The position numbers were made by a program, and so were the translations under genes. Source: Cohaesibacter marisflavi (GTDB lineage Bacteria > Pseudomonadota > Alphaproteobacteria > Rhizobiales > Cohaesibacteraceae). From it: 64,000 nt of DNA. This document shows, one piece after another, positions 16,376-25,224 of this stretch; within the stretch, counting starts at the first letter, position 1; every line of letters starts with the position of its first letter. Below the pieces are notes generated by a model. That model was not told the DNA's origin and made no database searches. It saw only the letters and a program-made list of their open reading frames with translations. The DNA lies in the NCBI RefSeq assembly GCF_900115225.1, contig NZ_FOVR01000001.1, positions 62,001-126,000 of the forward strand, read 5' to 3'.

Positions 16376-16803
16376 CCCGTCCAACAACAGATGCGCCGAT
16401 CCCGCAGGGCAACTATCTCGCCGCCAAACGCCATGGAGATCTTGTCTTCACCTCAGGTATGACGCCGCGCAAGGCTGGCGTGCTGCAGCTTGAAGGGCCG
16501 GTCAAGGCGCAAGAGCCGATCGAGAGCTATAAGGATGCCGTGATTCTGGCGTGCTCCAACGCACTGGTCGCTGCCCGCAACCAGCTTGCTGGGGGCGAAG
16601 CGGTCGCCGCCATTCTGAGCATGACCGTGTTCATCGCCGCAGAGGAGGGCTTTGCCGCCCATTCCAAACTGGCCGATTTCGCGTCTGCCTATCTGGCCGA
16701 AACGCTCGGCCCTCAGGGAATCGGCAGCCGCGCAGCCGTAGGTGTCGCCACCTTGCCCGGCAATGCGCCGGTCGAGATCCAGCTGGTCGTTGCGATCGGT
16801 TGA
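16372..16803 (+). CDS. RidA/YjgF family protein (enamine/imine deaminase type)
   Basis: The 143-residue protein contains the family blocks GDLVFTSGMTPR, VAAILSMTVFIAAEEGF and GVATLPGNAPVEIQLV. RidA proteins hydrolyse reactive enamines and imines released by PLP enzymes. The 4-bp overlap with the upstream aminotransferase suggests it clears intermediates of that enzyme. The usual Arg in the C-terminal motif (often SRxAV) is present in IGSRAAVGVA. A terminator follows. Confidence 0.88.
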   Translation: MTRPTTDAPIPQGNYLAAKRHGDLVFTSGMTPRKAGVLQLEGPVKAQEPIESYKDAVILACSNALVAARNQLAGGEAVAAILSMTVFIAAEEGFAAHSKLADFASAYLAETLGPQGIGSRAAVGVATLPGNAPVEIQLVVAIG

Positions 16804-16860
16804 CTATCGACCATGAGCCTCCGCGTCGTTCATTTGCGATGCGGGCCAAGATCATATGAG

Positions 16861-16906
16861 CCCGCTGCCTTGGCATCCTTTGCCTGGGGCCGCGGGTTTT
16901 TATTTT
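16861..16906 (+). terminator. Intrinsic terminator after ridA-like gene
   Basis: CCCGCTGCC (16861-16869) pairs with GGCCGCGGG (16888-16896) with one mismatch, followed by TTTTTATTTT. It closes the aminotransferase-RidA unit. Confidence 0.85.
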
Positions 16907-17345
16907 GGGGGCTTCACTGCGTCAGGCTGAGTCTGAACAGGCTTGAATATACTATCCGGCTTTGATCAAAAATTAGCCATCGCTTCGACCGAATTTTATC
17001 ATGCGAAAGTCTATGGATCTTTCAATTTGTTTGTAAGCAATTGATAATGTTGAATTAATATTCATTTTTGCGTCCGGCGCGGAGCGCGAGAAAACCGATG
17101 GATATTTGATCTTGAAAAGACGAATGCATCAAATCATAGTCATGATGCATCATAATTCCAATTGAATATATCGCAGCAAAAAGACCATCGCCCCGACCAA
17201 ACCCTCCAGACACGTCCATTCGGGCATGCAATTAACGCATTCGCGGACATCCACATTGGATGATGTACCGAGCGGGATCTCCCCTCAGAAGCCTATCGGT
17301 CCCTTCGTACGATCAGTCGACTAAAGAATATCAGGAATCTGCATC
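16907..17345 (+). other. Long leader/control region before the class III aminotransferase
   Basis: About 440 bp, AT-rich in its first half, with no supported gene. Its main content is the promoter with twin ATGCAT palindromes at 17112-17155, described separately. That leaves roughly 190 bp of untranslated leader before the ATG at 17346. I see no known riboswitch in the leader. Confidence 0.5.
17112..17155 (+). promoter_or_regulatory. Promoter with two ATGCAT palindromes 21 bp apart (operon side)
   Basis: TTGAAA (17112-17117), a 17-bp spacer and CATAGT (17135-17140) form a plausible promoter. One palindrome, GAATGCATCA (17122-17131), lies in the spacer. A perfect one, ATGATGCATCAT (17142-17153), covers the expected start point. 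The centres (17126.5 and 17147.5) are 21 bp apart, two helical turns. The same arrangement recurs at 23231-23274, in front of a GntR regulator gene. Confidence 0.68.
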
Positions 17346-18695
17346 ATGAGCATTACGCCCAATTCAGTTGAAGCACGCGATATCGCCTACCACATGCACC
17401 CAGCCGTTAATTTGCGCAAGTTCGAAGAAAAGGGCGGCCTCGTCATTGAAAGCGGCGATGGCGTTTATGTCTACGACAACACCGGCAAACGCTATATCGA
17501 AGGGCTGGCCGGTCTTTGGTCTGTCGCTGTTGGCTTTGGTGAAAAGCGGCTGGTTGAAGCGGCCGCCGCTCAGCTGCAAAAGCTGCCTTACTATCACTCC
17601 TTCAACTACAAAACCAACGGTCCGTCGGTTGATCTGGCAGAGCTGCTCATCAGCATCGCGCCGGTTCCTATGTCCAAGGTGCATTTCACCTCGTCGGGGT
17701 CAGAGGCCAACGATCTCGTGGCCAAGATGGTCTGGTATCGCTCCAACGCATTGGGCAAGCCGGAGAAGAAAAAGATCATCGGACGCATCAAGGGCTATCA
17801 CGGCGTGACGATTGCTGCGGGCTCCATCACCGGCATTCCGGCAAACCACACAAGCTTCGACTTGCCGCTTGATCGCATGGTCCATACATCCTGCCCGTCC
17901 TTCCCCCATTTCGGTGAAGACGGCGAGAGCGAAGAGGCCTTCACCGCTCGCATGCTGAAGGATCTGGAAGACCTGATTGTCAAGGAAGGGCCGGAAACCA
18001 TCGCTGCCTTCTGGGGCGAGCCGGTCATGGGCGCAGGTGGCGTGCTCACACCGCCAAAGGGCTATTGGGAAGGCGTTCAGGTCATCCTGAAAAAATATGA
18101 TATTCTGCTGGTAGCCGACGAGGTGATCTGTGGCTTTGGCCGTACCGGCAAGATGTTCGCCTGCGAAACCTATGACATCAAACCCGATGTGCTGGTCATT
18201 TCCAAACAGCTGTCATCATCCTACATGCCTCTGTCGGCCATCATGATGAATGACAATTTCTACCAGCCGATTGCCGATGAATCCGACAAGATCGGTGTAT
18301 TCGCCCATGGTTTCACAGCCTCGGGGCATCCGGTGGCGACCGCCGTTGGCCTTGAGAATGTAAAAATCATCATCGAGCGCGATCTGGTTGGTAATGCGGC
18401 CCGCCTCGAAAAGACTTTCCTTGATGGCCTTGCAAAACTGGCCGAGCATCCGCTCGTGGATTCCTCTCGCGGCATCGGCCTCATCGGGGCACTTGAGCTG
18501 ACCCCTTGGGAGCAGGAAGGGGCCGGAGCGGCAGCACTGGCTGTGGCAGAAGCCATTCAGGAAGAAGGCTGCATCATCCGCAACATTGGCGAAGCCATCT
18601 GCTTCTGCCCACCACTGATCATCACCGCAGAGCAAATTGAAGAAATGTTCGCAATCGTCCTGCGTGCGCTGAACAAGGTTGCCGAGACGCGTTAA
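17346..18695 (+). CDS. Class III aminotransferase (omega-amino acid/polyamine:pyruvate type)
   Basis: The 449-residue protein is full length for class III PLP enzymes. It has GLAGLWSVAVGFG near residue 54, FTSSGSEANDLVAKMV, the cofactor-stacking ADEVICGFGRTG and the PLP lysine Lys287 in ISKQLSSSYMPLSA. Relatives pass the terminal amino group of putrescine, taurine, beta-alanine or GABA to pyruvate. It is the first gene of an operon continuing into a polyamine-type ABC transporter, so it probably acts on the imported amine. Downstream (25224) lies a second class III enzyme of a different branch, so the two are not duplicates. Confidence 0.88.
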   Translation: MSITPNSVEARDIAYHMHPAVNLRKFEEKGGLVIESGDGVYVYDNTGKRYIEGLAGLWSVAVGFGEKRLVEAAAAQLQKLPYYHSFNYKTNGPSVDLAELLISIAPVPMSKVHFTSSGSEANDLVAKMVWYRSNALGKPEKKKIIGRIKGYHGVTIAAGSITGIPANHTSFDLPLDRMVHTSCPSFPHFGEDGESEEAFTARMLKDLEDLIVKEGPETIAAFWGEPVMGAGGVLTPPKGYWEGVQVILKKYDILLVADEVICGFGRTGKMFACETYDIKPDVLVISKQLSSSYMPLSAIMMNDNFYQPIADESDKIGVFAHGFTASGHPVATAVGLENVKIIIERDLVGNAARLEKTFLDGLAKLAEHPLVDSSRGIGLIGALELTPWEQEGAGAAALAVAEAIQEEGCIIRNIGEAICFCPPLIITAEQIEEMFAIVLRALNKVAETR

Positions 18696-18789
18696 GCGCC
18701 TCTTCGGCAGCCCAGGATTTCACCCTTAAAGATAGATCGGGACAACCCGGCGTTTTTTAAAGCAATCAACCTACCGGAGAAACAAAATC

Positions 18790-19827
18790 ATGAAAAAATG
18801 GGCACTATTGGCGTCTGTTCTTGCTCTTGGCGCCATGTCAAGCGCGTCTCAGGCCCGCGACCTGACCATCACAAGCTGGGGCGGTAGCTACCAGACTGCG
18901 CAACAGGATATCTATTTCAAACCATTCTCTGAAAAGGTCGGCAAGCCGGTTCTGGATGAAAGCTGGGATGGTGGCTATGGCGTGCTTCAGGCCAAGGTAA
19001 AGGCCGGTGCTCCCAACTGGGATGCCGTGCAGGTAGAAGCCGAAGAGCTGGCCCTTGGCTGCGATGACGGTATCTTCGAAATGATCGACTGGGACAAGAT
19101 GGGGGGCGAAGATGCCTTCATGCCCGCCGCTGTCAGTGATTGCGGCGTGGGCACCATCGTCTGGTCTCTGGCTCTGGCATATGATGGCAGCAAGCTCAGT
19201 GATGGCCCCAAAAACTGGGCTGACTTCTGGGATGTGAAGAAATTCCCGGGCAAACGTGCTCTGCGCAAAGGCGCCAAATACACCCTCGAGTTTGCTCTCT
19301 TGGCAGATGGTGTTCCGGCTGATGAGCTCTATGATGTTCTCTCCACCCCGGAAGGCATCGACCGGGCCTTTGCCAAGCTGGATGAGTTGAAACCGGATCT
19401 GGTCTGGTGGGAATCCGGCGCTCAGCCATTGCAATTCCTCGCGTCTGGCGAAGTGGCCATGGCCGCGTCCTACAATGGCCGTATCACCAGCATCAACAAG
19501 ACCGAAGGCAAGAATTTCAAGATCGTATGGCCTGGCTCCATCTATGCTGTCGACAGCTGGGTGATCCTCAAGGATGCCGAAAACAAGGAGCTTGCTCAGG
19601 ATTTCATCGCCTTTGCCAGCCAGCCGGAAAACATGGCAAAACTGCCTGAATATATCGCCTACGGGCTGACCAACAAGGAAGCCTCCAGCATGGTGCCGGA
19701 TGAGTATAAGGCCGATGTGCCGACCACGCCGGAAAACCTGGAAGAGGCGCTCTCGCTGAATATCGATTTCTGGATCGATAATTCCGAAGCCCTGAACCAG
19801 CGCTTTAACGCCTGGCTCGCCCAGTAA
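18790..19827 (+). CDS. ABC transporter periplasmic binding protein (PotD/PotF-like)
   Basis: The 345-residue protein begins with a signal peptide ending at SQARD. It is followed by TITSWGGSYQTAQQDIYF, a start typical of spermidine/putrescine-type binding proteins. ALAYDG and WWESGAQPLQFLASGEVAMA are further family blocks. It should capture a cationic or amino compound in the periplasm and deliver it to the permeases encoded 3' of it. Acidic residues that would hold an amine cannot be assigned by eye. CGGAG precedes the ATG. A 178-bp gap without a clear terminator leads to the ATPase gene. Confidence 0.9.
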   Translation: MKKWALLASVLALGAMSSASQARDLTITSWGGSYQTAQQDIYFKPFSEKVGKPVLDESWDGGYGVLQAKVKAGAPNWDAVQVEAEELALGCDDGIFEMIDWDKMGGEDAFMPAAVSDCGVGTIVWSLALAYDGSKLSDGPKNWADFWDVKKFPGKRALRKGAKYTLEFALLADGVPADELYDVLSTPEGIDRAFAKLDELKPDLVWWESGAQPLQFLASGEVAMAASYNGRITSINKTEGKNFKIVWPGSIYAVDSWVILKDAENKELAQDFIAFASQPENMAKLPEYIAYGLTNKEASSMVPDEYKADVPTTPENLEEALSLNIDFWIDNSEALNQRFNAWLAQ

Positions 19828-20005
19828 GGCAAAAGGCAAGCGCATGGAGCACAGCCCCGCTTCATGCGCTTCCTCCACGCATTCTCATCCGTTTGTTCAC
19901 GAGAGGCGAGAGCTTTCCCGAACGGGTGCGTTTGCCTTGTGATCTCAGGCGTAGGATAGACCGGCTTGTCCCGAGACTGTCTTGTCATACGTTGCAGGAA
20001 GAAAA

Positions 20006-21079
20006 ATGACCGAGCAGCCATATATTGAATTCCGAAAAGTCAGCAAAGTCTTCGGGTCCCTGACCGTTGTTGACCATCTCGATCTGACCATCAACAAGGG
20101 CGAGTTTGTCTCGCTCCTTGGTCCATCCGGATCGGGCAAGACAACCTTGCTCATGATGCTGGCTGGCTTTGAAGATCCCACCGCAGGGGATATTCTGCTC
20201 GGAGGCTCCGTGTTGAACCGGACTCCGCCTTACAAGCGCAATATGGGGGTTGTGTTCCAGAATTACGCCCTGTTCCCCCATCTGTCTGTGGCTGAGAATA
20301 TTGCCTTTCCGCTCAAGAGGAGAGGCGTCGCCAAGGCCGAGATTGCAGAGCGGGTCAATCGCGTGCTGGAGATGGTGCAGTTGCCCGACCAATCCGAAAA
20401 ACTCCCCAGCCAGCTGTCCGGTGGTCAGCAGCAGCGTGTGGCGCTGGCCCGTACACTGGTCTTTGAGCCCAATGTGGTCTTGATGGATGAGCCCCTTGGC
20501 GCACTCGACAAAAATCTGCGCGAGCAAATGCAATATGACATTCGCCGTCTGCACCGGGATCTGGGCCTGACGATCGTCTTCGTCACCCACGATCAGTCCG
20601 AAGCCTTGACGATGAGCGACCGCATTGCTGTGTTCAACCATGGCAAAATCGAACAGATCGGTACGCCACAGGATATCTATGACCGACCAAACACGCATTT
20701 TGTCGCCGAGTTTATTGGCGAAACCAATCTTATTCCCGTCAAATATCGCGAGGGAGACCATTCCCGCTGTTCGGTGACCACTAAAACGGGCAAGGATCTG
20801 GAAGTGACCAGCCCTGTGACCCTGTTCCGCGGAACAGAAGTGTTGCTCTCCTTGCGGCCGGAACATATCGAGCTGGGCGATAGTGCCGAAGGGCTGGAGA
20901 ATGCCATGCCCGCGCGCATCAGCGATGTGGTCTATCAGGGGGATCACCTGCGAGCCGATATCGAGGTGGATGGCACAAAGCTGGTGGCACGCCTTGGCCG
21001 TCATTTGCCGCCGCATGATCCCGGCGATGAGGTCTTCATCGGCTTTCGGCCTCAGAATGCACGGGTGATCCTGCCATGA
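20006..21079 (+). CDS. ABC transporter ATP-binding protein (PotA-like)
   Basis: I start at the ATG at 20006 behind GCAGGAAG, giving 357 residues. The nucleotide-binding domain has Walker A GPSGSGKTTLL, Q-loop FQNYALFPHLSV, signature LSGGQQQRVALART, Walker B VLMDEPLGALD and the His switch FVTHDQSEA. A TOBE-type domain follows from about residue 240. It powers import through the two permeases encoded immediately downstream; its stop overlaps the first permease start by 4 bp. Confidence 0.93.
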   Translation: MTEQPYIEFRKVSKVFGSLTVVDHLDLTINKGEFVSLLGPSGSGKTTLLMMLAGFEDPTAGDILLGGSVLNRTPPYKRNMGVVFQNYALFPHLSVAENIAFPLKRRGVAKAEIAERVNRVLEMVQLPDQSEKLPSQLSGGQQQRVALARTLVFEPNVVLMDEPLGALDKNLREQMQYDIRRLHRDLGLTIVFVTHDQSEALTMSDRIAVFNHGKIEQIGTPQDIYDRPNTHFVAEFIGETNLIPVKYREGDHSRCSVTTKTGKDLEVTSPVTLFRGTEVLLSLRPEHIELGDSAEGLENAMPARISDVVYQGDHLRADIEVDGTKLVARLGRHLPPHDPGDEVFIGFRPQNARVILP

Positions 21080-22251
21080 CTGCAAGACTAGGCCCACATC
21101 TCAAAGCCTCGGCGCTTGTGCTTCCGCTGGTGCTGTTTCTGGCCCTGTTTTTTGTCTGGCCGATCATCGCCATGCTCAAACAGTCCGTATCAGACCCCGT
21201 CGTTCACAACACCCTGAGCCAGACTAGCGCCATCGCCGCCCAATGGAACGGCAAGGCACCGGTTCCTGCTGCCCTGCAGGACGCACTTGTCGCCGACATT
21301 CGTGCTACGACGGATCGGCAGGAAATGGGCGCGGTCGTGCGGCGTCTCAACAGCGCCAAATCCGGCTTCAGAACGCTCATGCGCAAGACGCGCCGCGCCA
21401 TTCGAAAAACCGATGGCCCGATCAATCTGGGCGAAGTCGACAAGCGCTGGAACGAGGTGGCATGGTGGCACACCATTGCTCAGGCATCTTCGCCCTATAC
21501 TGACCGTTATCTGCTTGCAGCGCTTGATTATGGCCGAGATAAACATAATCAGATTGTGGCTTTGCCCGAAGATGCCTCGGCCAACAGAACCATTCTGGCG
21601 CGGACATTCGTCATCAGCCTGTCGGTGATGCTGTCCTGTCTGGCAATTGGGTTGCCGTTCGCCATGGTCATCGCTTCCACCTCTGGCTGGTTGCGCAACG
21701 TGTTGCTGGCCGCAGTGTTGCTGCCGCTCTGGACTTCGCTTCTGGTACGCACCACGGCGTGGTTCATCATTTTGCAGAATAACGGCCTTATCAACTCAGC
21801 CCTTCAGGCTCTGGGGATTACCGATCAGCCCATCCCGCTAATTTTCGAACGCACAGGTGTCATCATCGCCATGACGCATGTATTGCTGCCCTTCATGGTG
21901 CTACCGATCTATAGCGTGCTTTTGTCCATGCCGGGTAATCTCATGCAGGCGGCGTCTTCGCTAGGAGCACACCCGATCGTTGCCTTCCTGAAAGTCATGT
22001 TGCCTCTCTCGGCAAGGGGCATTGCCTCTGGCTCGCTGTTGGTTTTCATGTCTTCGATTGGCTACTACATCACACCGGCTCTCATCGGCGGCCCGTCCGA
22101 CCAGATGATTTCCTCCGTGATTGCCTTCTATGCAACGGAATCGGCGAACTGGGGAATGGCTGGCGCGCTCGGTCTGGTTCTGCTCTCGATCACCTTGTTG
22201 CTCTATGTCGTCTATGGACGTCTTTCGGCTGAAAAGAAGGGAGTCGCGTAA
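21076..22251 (+). CDS. ABC transporter permease (PotB-like) with large periplasmic insert
   Basis: The 391-residue protein is longer than the usual 280-300 of PotB. After the first membrane segment (about residues 11-35) there is a charged region of some 140 residues (about 40-180), probably periplasmic. The standard permease domain follows, with the ATPase-coupling loop SSLGAHPIVAFLKVMLPLS at about 296-314. Inserts of this kind occur in some alphaproteobacterial polyamine-type permeases and may shape binding-protein docking, though this is inference. The start overlaps the ATPase gene by 4 bp and the stop overlaps the next permease by 1 bp. Confidence 0.9.
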   Translation: MTARLGPHLKASALVLPLVLFLALFFVWPIIAMLKQSVSDPVVHNTLSQTSAIAAQWNGKAPVPAALQDALVADIRATTDRQEMGAVVRRLNSAKSGFRTLMRKTRRAIRKTDGPINLGEVDKRWNEVAWWHTIAQASSPYTDRYLLAALDYGRDKHNQIVALPEDASANRTILARTFVISLSVMLSCLAIGLPFAMVIASTSGWLRNVLLAAVLLPLWTSLLVRTTAWFIILQNNGLINSALQALGITDQPIPLIFERTGVIIAMTHVLLPFMVLPIYSVLLSMPGNLMQAASSLGAHPIVAFLKVMLPLSARGIASGSLLVFMSSIGYYITPALIGGPSDQMISSVIAFYATESANWGMAGALGLVLLSITLLLYVVYGRLSAEKKGVA

Positions 22252-23057
22252 TGTTCCCAACAGTCAAAAAAGCCTTTGGCATTCTTGTGATGCTGTTTCT
22301 GATTGCGCCACTGGCAGCCATTCTGCCGCTGGCCTTCACCTCTAGTGCGCTGCTCACTTATCCGGTGCCGGAATGGTCCATGCGCTGGTTGACTGAGCTG
22401 GTGACCGAGCCGGTCTGGCGCCGCTCCATCGCCAACAGTCTGATCATCGGTGGCGGCACGACTGTGCTTGCAACCACCCTTGGCACGTTGGCTGCGCTAG
22501 GGCTGCGGCGTTATTCTTCGCTGTTTGCAGGAGTGCTCAAGACCTTCTTCCTGCTGCCAATGGTGGTACCCGCTGTGGTGCTTGGTGTGGGTATGCAGGT
22601 CTTCTTCGTCCATGTGGGCATCGCCAACTCCTATCTGGGTGTGATCGTGGCGCATACGGTGATCGCTATGCCGTTCGTGTATGTCAGCGTGTCAGGCTCA
22701 TTGGCGGGTATCGACCCTCGCGTCGAGTTGGCCGCCGCCAGCCTTGGGGCGTCGCCCTCCACGGTTTTGCGCACGACGACCCTGCCGCTCAGCCTGTCCG
22801 GCATTCTGTCTGGGGCTGTGATGGCCTTTGCGACATCGCTTGATGAGGTGATCCTGACGCTCTTCATTGCAGGGCCTCACCAGCGCACGCTGGCCAGACA
22901 GATGTTCTCCACCATTCGCGAGAATGTGTCTCCGGCCATTGCAGCCGCGGCCTTTGTCTTCATTGTTGGCACCATTCTTGTTGCCTGTCTGATCATGCTG
23001 GTGCGTATGCGCACCGGTGGCGCGATGCAGAAGAGCGTCGGGCCTGGCATTTCATAA
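22251..23057 (+). CDS. ABC transporter permease (PotC-like)
   Basis: The 268-residue protein has six hydrophobic segments and the coupling motif ELAAASLGASPSTVLRTTTLPLS at about 163-185, as in PotC permeases. It completes a four-part importer with the binding protein, ATPase and first permease. The ATG overlaps the preceding TAA by one base (TAATG). A GC-rich stretch follows the stop before the promoter at 23231. Confidence 0.92.
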   Translation: MFPTVKKAFGILVMLFLIAPLAAILPLAFTSSALLTYPVPEWSMRWLTELVTEPVWRRSIANSLIIGGGTTVLATTLGTLAALGLRRYSSLFAGVLKTFFLLPMVVPAVVLGVGMQVFFVHVGIANSYLGVIVAHTVIAMPFVYVSVSGSLAGIDPRVELAAASLGASPSTVLRTTTLPLSLSGILSGAVMAFATSLDEVILTLFIAGPHQRTLARQMFSTIRENVSPAIAAAAFVFIVGTILVACLIMLVRMRTGGAMQKSVGPGIS

Positions 23058-23230
23058 GGGCTGTGGCGCCTCGGGGGGGCATGCCTCCGGCGCGCCACGC
23101 CCATTCTTTTTCGTGTTGAAAATCAACAAGGGCAGGGGCCCAACTGGTGCGTATGAAGCATCCGGTTCTTGCCTGAGAAAAGGGCGCCTTGGCGAGTCGC
23201 AGATCGGCGAGGGCGAGGAGACAATTTTGT

Positions 23231-23274
23231 TTGATTAAGATGATGCATCAAGATATGATTTCGATGCATCATAA
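23231..23274 (+). promoter_or_regulatory. Promoter with two ATGCAT palindromes 21 bp apart (regulator side)
   Basis: TTGATT (23231-23236), a 17-bp spacer and TATGAT (23254-23259) form a good promoter. TGATGCATCA (23241-23250) is a perfect palindrome inside the spacer and CGATGCATCAT (23262-23272) lies just after the -10. Centres are 21 bp apart. When aligned to 17112-17155, -35, -10 and both palindromes coincide at one constant offset. The site is 88 bp upstream of the GntR ATG, so autoregulation is likely. Confidence 0.72.
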
Positions 23275-23361
23275 ATGGAGCTCGCCATAGTTCGCGACGC
23301 AGATCGCCAAAAGTGCGGCCTCCATACTACGTGAAACACTGTAACTGGATTGAGTTTGTAT

Positions 23362-24024
23362 ATGCAATCGCAACAAGAAGGCAAAAAGCTCTCTGATATG
23401 GTCTATGACAGGCTGTGCGAGGCTCTGCTCAAAGGGCACTATCTTCCGGGCAAGCGCTTGAAAATCCGGGAGCTGGCTGAAGAGATGCAGACCAGCGTCA
23501 CGCCAGTGCGTGATGCCATTTTGCGTTTGCACTATGACGAGGCCGTTATCTACAGCTCGCCGCGCTCTATCCATGTCACGACTCTCAGCCGCGCGCGCTA
23601 TGAGGAAATCCGCAAAATTCGTTTGCCACTGGAAGTCATGAGCGCCAAGGCCGCCGCGCAATATGCCACCCTGTCCGATGTCACCGCGCTTGAAAGCCTG
23701 ATCGCCGAGAATGAAGAAGCCATGGCCGAAGGCGATGGCGTTCGCGGCGCGGCTCTCAATCAGCAATTCCATTTCAAGCTGGTCGAAATGTCAGCCATGC
23801 CGGTGCTTTATGGAGTGCTGCGCCGCCTTTGGCTGCAAACCAGTCCTCTGATTGCTCATGGCTATCTCGAAGCCGGACGGGCAATGATCGATCACCATTA
23901 CGAGGTTCTCGAAGCGGTGCGCAACAAGGATGTCGAGGCCGTCGCCATTGCTGTTGAGCGCGACCTGACTCTGGGAGGCGCTCCGCTGGTACGTATGCTC
24001 GACAAGGTGTCGGATGGCACATGA
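23362..24024 (+). CDS. GntR family transcriptional regulator, FCD subfamily
   Basis: The ATG at 23362 gives 220 residues; an in-frame TTG at 23350 adds four. The winged helix-turn-helix occupies about residues 8-70 (LAEEMQTSVTPVRDAILRL). The FCD domain has NQQFHFKLVEMSAM and DHHYEVLEAV, where metal and ligand residues usually lie. It stands between the ABC transporter operon and the kinase/lyase pair and follows a twin-palindrome promoter that also precedes the transporter operon. It is therefore the likely repressor of both. The inducer is unknown, perhaps the imported compound or a metabolite of it. Confidence 0.88.
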   Translation: MQSQQEGKKLSDMVYDRLCEALLKGHYLPGKRLKIRELAEEMQTSVTPVRDAILRLHYDEAVIYSSPRSIHVTTLSRARYEEIRKIRLPLEVMSAKAAAQYATLSDVTALESLIAENEEAMAEGDGVRGAALNQQFHFKLVEMSAMPVLYGVLRRLWLQTSPLIAHGYLEAGRAMIDHHYEVLEAVRNKDVEAVAIAVERDLTLGGAPLVRMLDKVSDGT

Positions 24025-24168
24025 TCAAGAGGCGCGTATCGGGGGTGAAATTTCTGCCACTCGAACCCGTTTCTATCCAAACAACTTACCCTTACTGGCA
24101 ATCCAACACCTGATGGCCATCATCACAGCGCTCTTTATAAAGACACAATAATTGGAGAAGACCGGCCA

Positions 24169-25224
24169 ATGACCACTGTAGACCCAGATATCGGATCGCT
24201 TCTGACGACGCCTCCACCCGCGATTTCACAGCAGGAGGCTTGCGCGATTGCCAAAACGACCTTCGGTCTCACCGGTAGCCTCAAGCAGTTGACCTCTGAG
24301 CGCGATGTCAATTTCCTGCTCCGCGCGGATGACGGCAAAGGTTATGTGCTCAAATTCACCAATGAGATGGAACCGGAAGAGCAAACCGATTTCCAGACCA
24401 AGGCTCTGCTGCATCTGGAAAAAACGGCGCCATCCCTGCGCGTGCCACGGGCCGTGCCGACGCTTTCGGGAGAGCTGTGGCAGGAGCTGGAAAACGGCTC
24501 CCGTGCGCGGCTTCTAAGCTATGTTGAAGGAAGCCTCAGCTCAACGCTTCCCAAATCGCCCAATCTGGCAATTGCGGTTGCCACTGCGGGTGCGAAACTG
24601 GTCAATGCCCTTAAAGAGTTCGCGCATCCCGGAGCTGATCACTATCTGATCTGGGACATCAAGAATGCCGGAACCCTGCGCTCCATGTTGCCCCTTATCG
24701 AAGAGGCAGAACAGCGGGGACTGGTCGAAACGGTGATTGATGCATTTGATGAAAGAATAGCGCCACGTCTTGATAACTTGCCATGGCAGGTCATTCACGG
24801 AGATCTCAATCCGCAAAATCTGGTGGCCGAAGATGAGACTGATCTGGAAATCGGCGTGCTGGATTTTGGCGACATGGTGCGTTCGCCCCGCATTTGCGAA
24901 CTGGCGATCGCTGCGGGCTATCAGCTCGACTTTTCCGATGTCGGAGCATCCCTCATACGGTTCCTTGCCCGCTGGCACAGCATTTGTCCTCTGACCCCTG
25001 CCGAGGTTGAGTTGTCTGCTGATTTTGTCGCAGCCCGCTTTGCCACTATCATCACGGTCGCCAATTGGCGTGCCCAACGTTATCCGGAAAACAGGGCCTA
25101 TATCACGCGCAATCTGGCGTTGGCTTCCAATGGGATCAGGCATCTGACCAATCTGGATACAAATGGGCTCTATGAGGCTCTGGCTGATAGAGCCGAGGCC
25201 AAACCACACAAGGAGATGTCCTGA
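24169..25224 (+). CDS. Phosphotransferase resembling hydroxylysine kinase (APH fold)
   Basis: The 351-residue protein belongs to the aminoglycoside phosphotransferase/choline kinase fold. The catalytic loop VIHGDLNPQNLV begins near residue 208 and the metal-binding LDFGDMVRSPRICELAI near 230. Beyond the shared fold, several blocks resemble human hydroxylysine kinase from memory: SERDVNFLL, YLIWDIKNA, SICPLTPAEVE and RYPENRAYI. It should phosphorylate a hydroxyl group on a small amino compound using ATP or GTP. GGAG precedes the ATG. The stop overlaps the start of a phospho-lyase-type class III enzyme by one base, so kinase and lyase are coupled. A homoserine-kinase-like role is a less likely alternative. 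Confidence 0.8.
   Translation: MTTVDPDIGSLLTTPPPAISQQEACAIAKTTFGLTGSLKQLTSERDVNFLLRADDGKGYVLKFTNEMEPEEQTDFQTKALLHLEKTAPSLRVPRAVPTLSGELWQELENGSRARLLSYVEGSLSSTLPKSPNLAIAVATAGAKLVNALKEFAHPGADHYLIWDIKNAGTLRSMLPLIEEAEQRGLVETVIDAFDERIAPRLDNLPWQVIHGDLNPQNLVAEDETDLEIGVLDFGDMVRSPRICELAIAAGYQLDFSDVGASLIRFLARWHSICPLTPAEVELSADFVAARFATIITVANWRAQRYPENRAYITRNLALASNGIRHLTNLDTNGLYEALADRAEAKPHKEMS

Noticed and set aside
24739-24760. Further ATGCAT-type site in the kinase gene
   Set aside because: It lies inside coding sequence, lacks a second palindrome at 21 bp and is not in a promoter.
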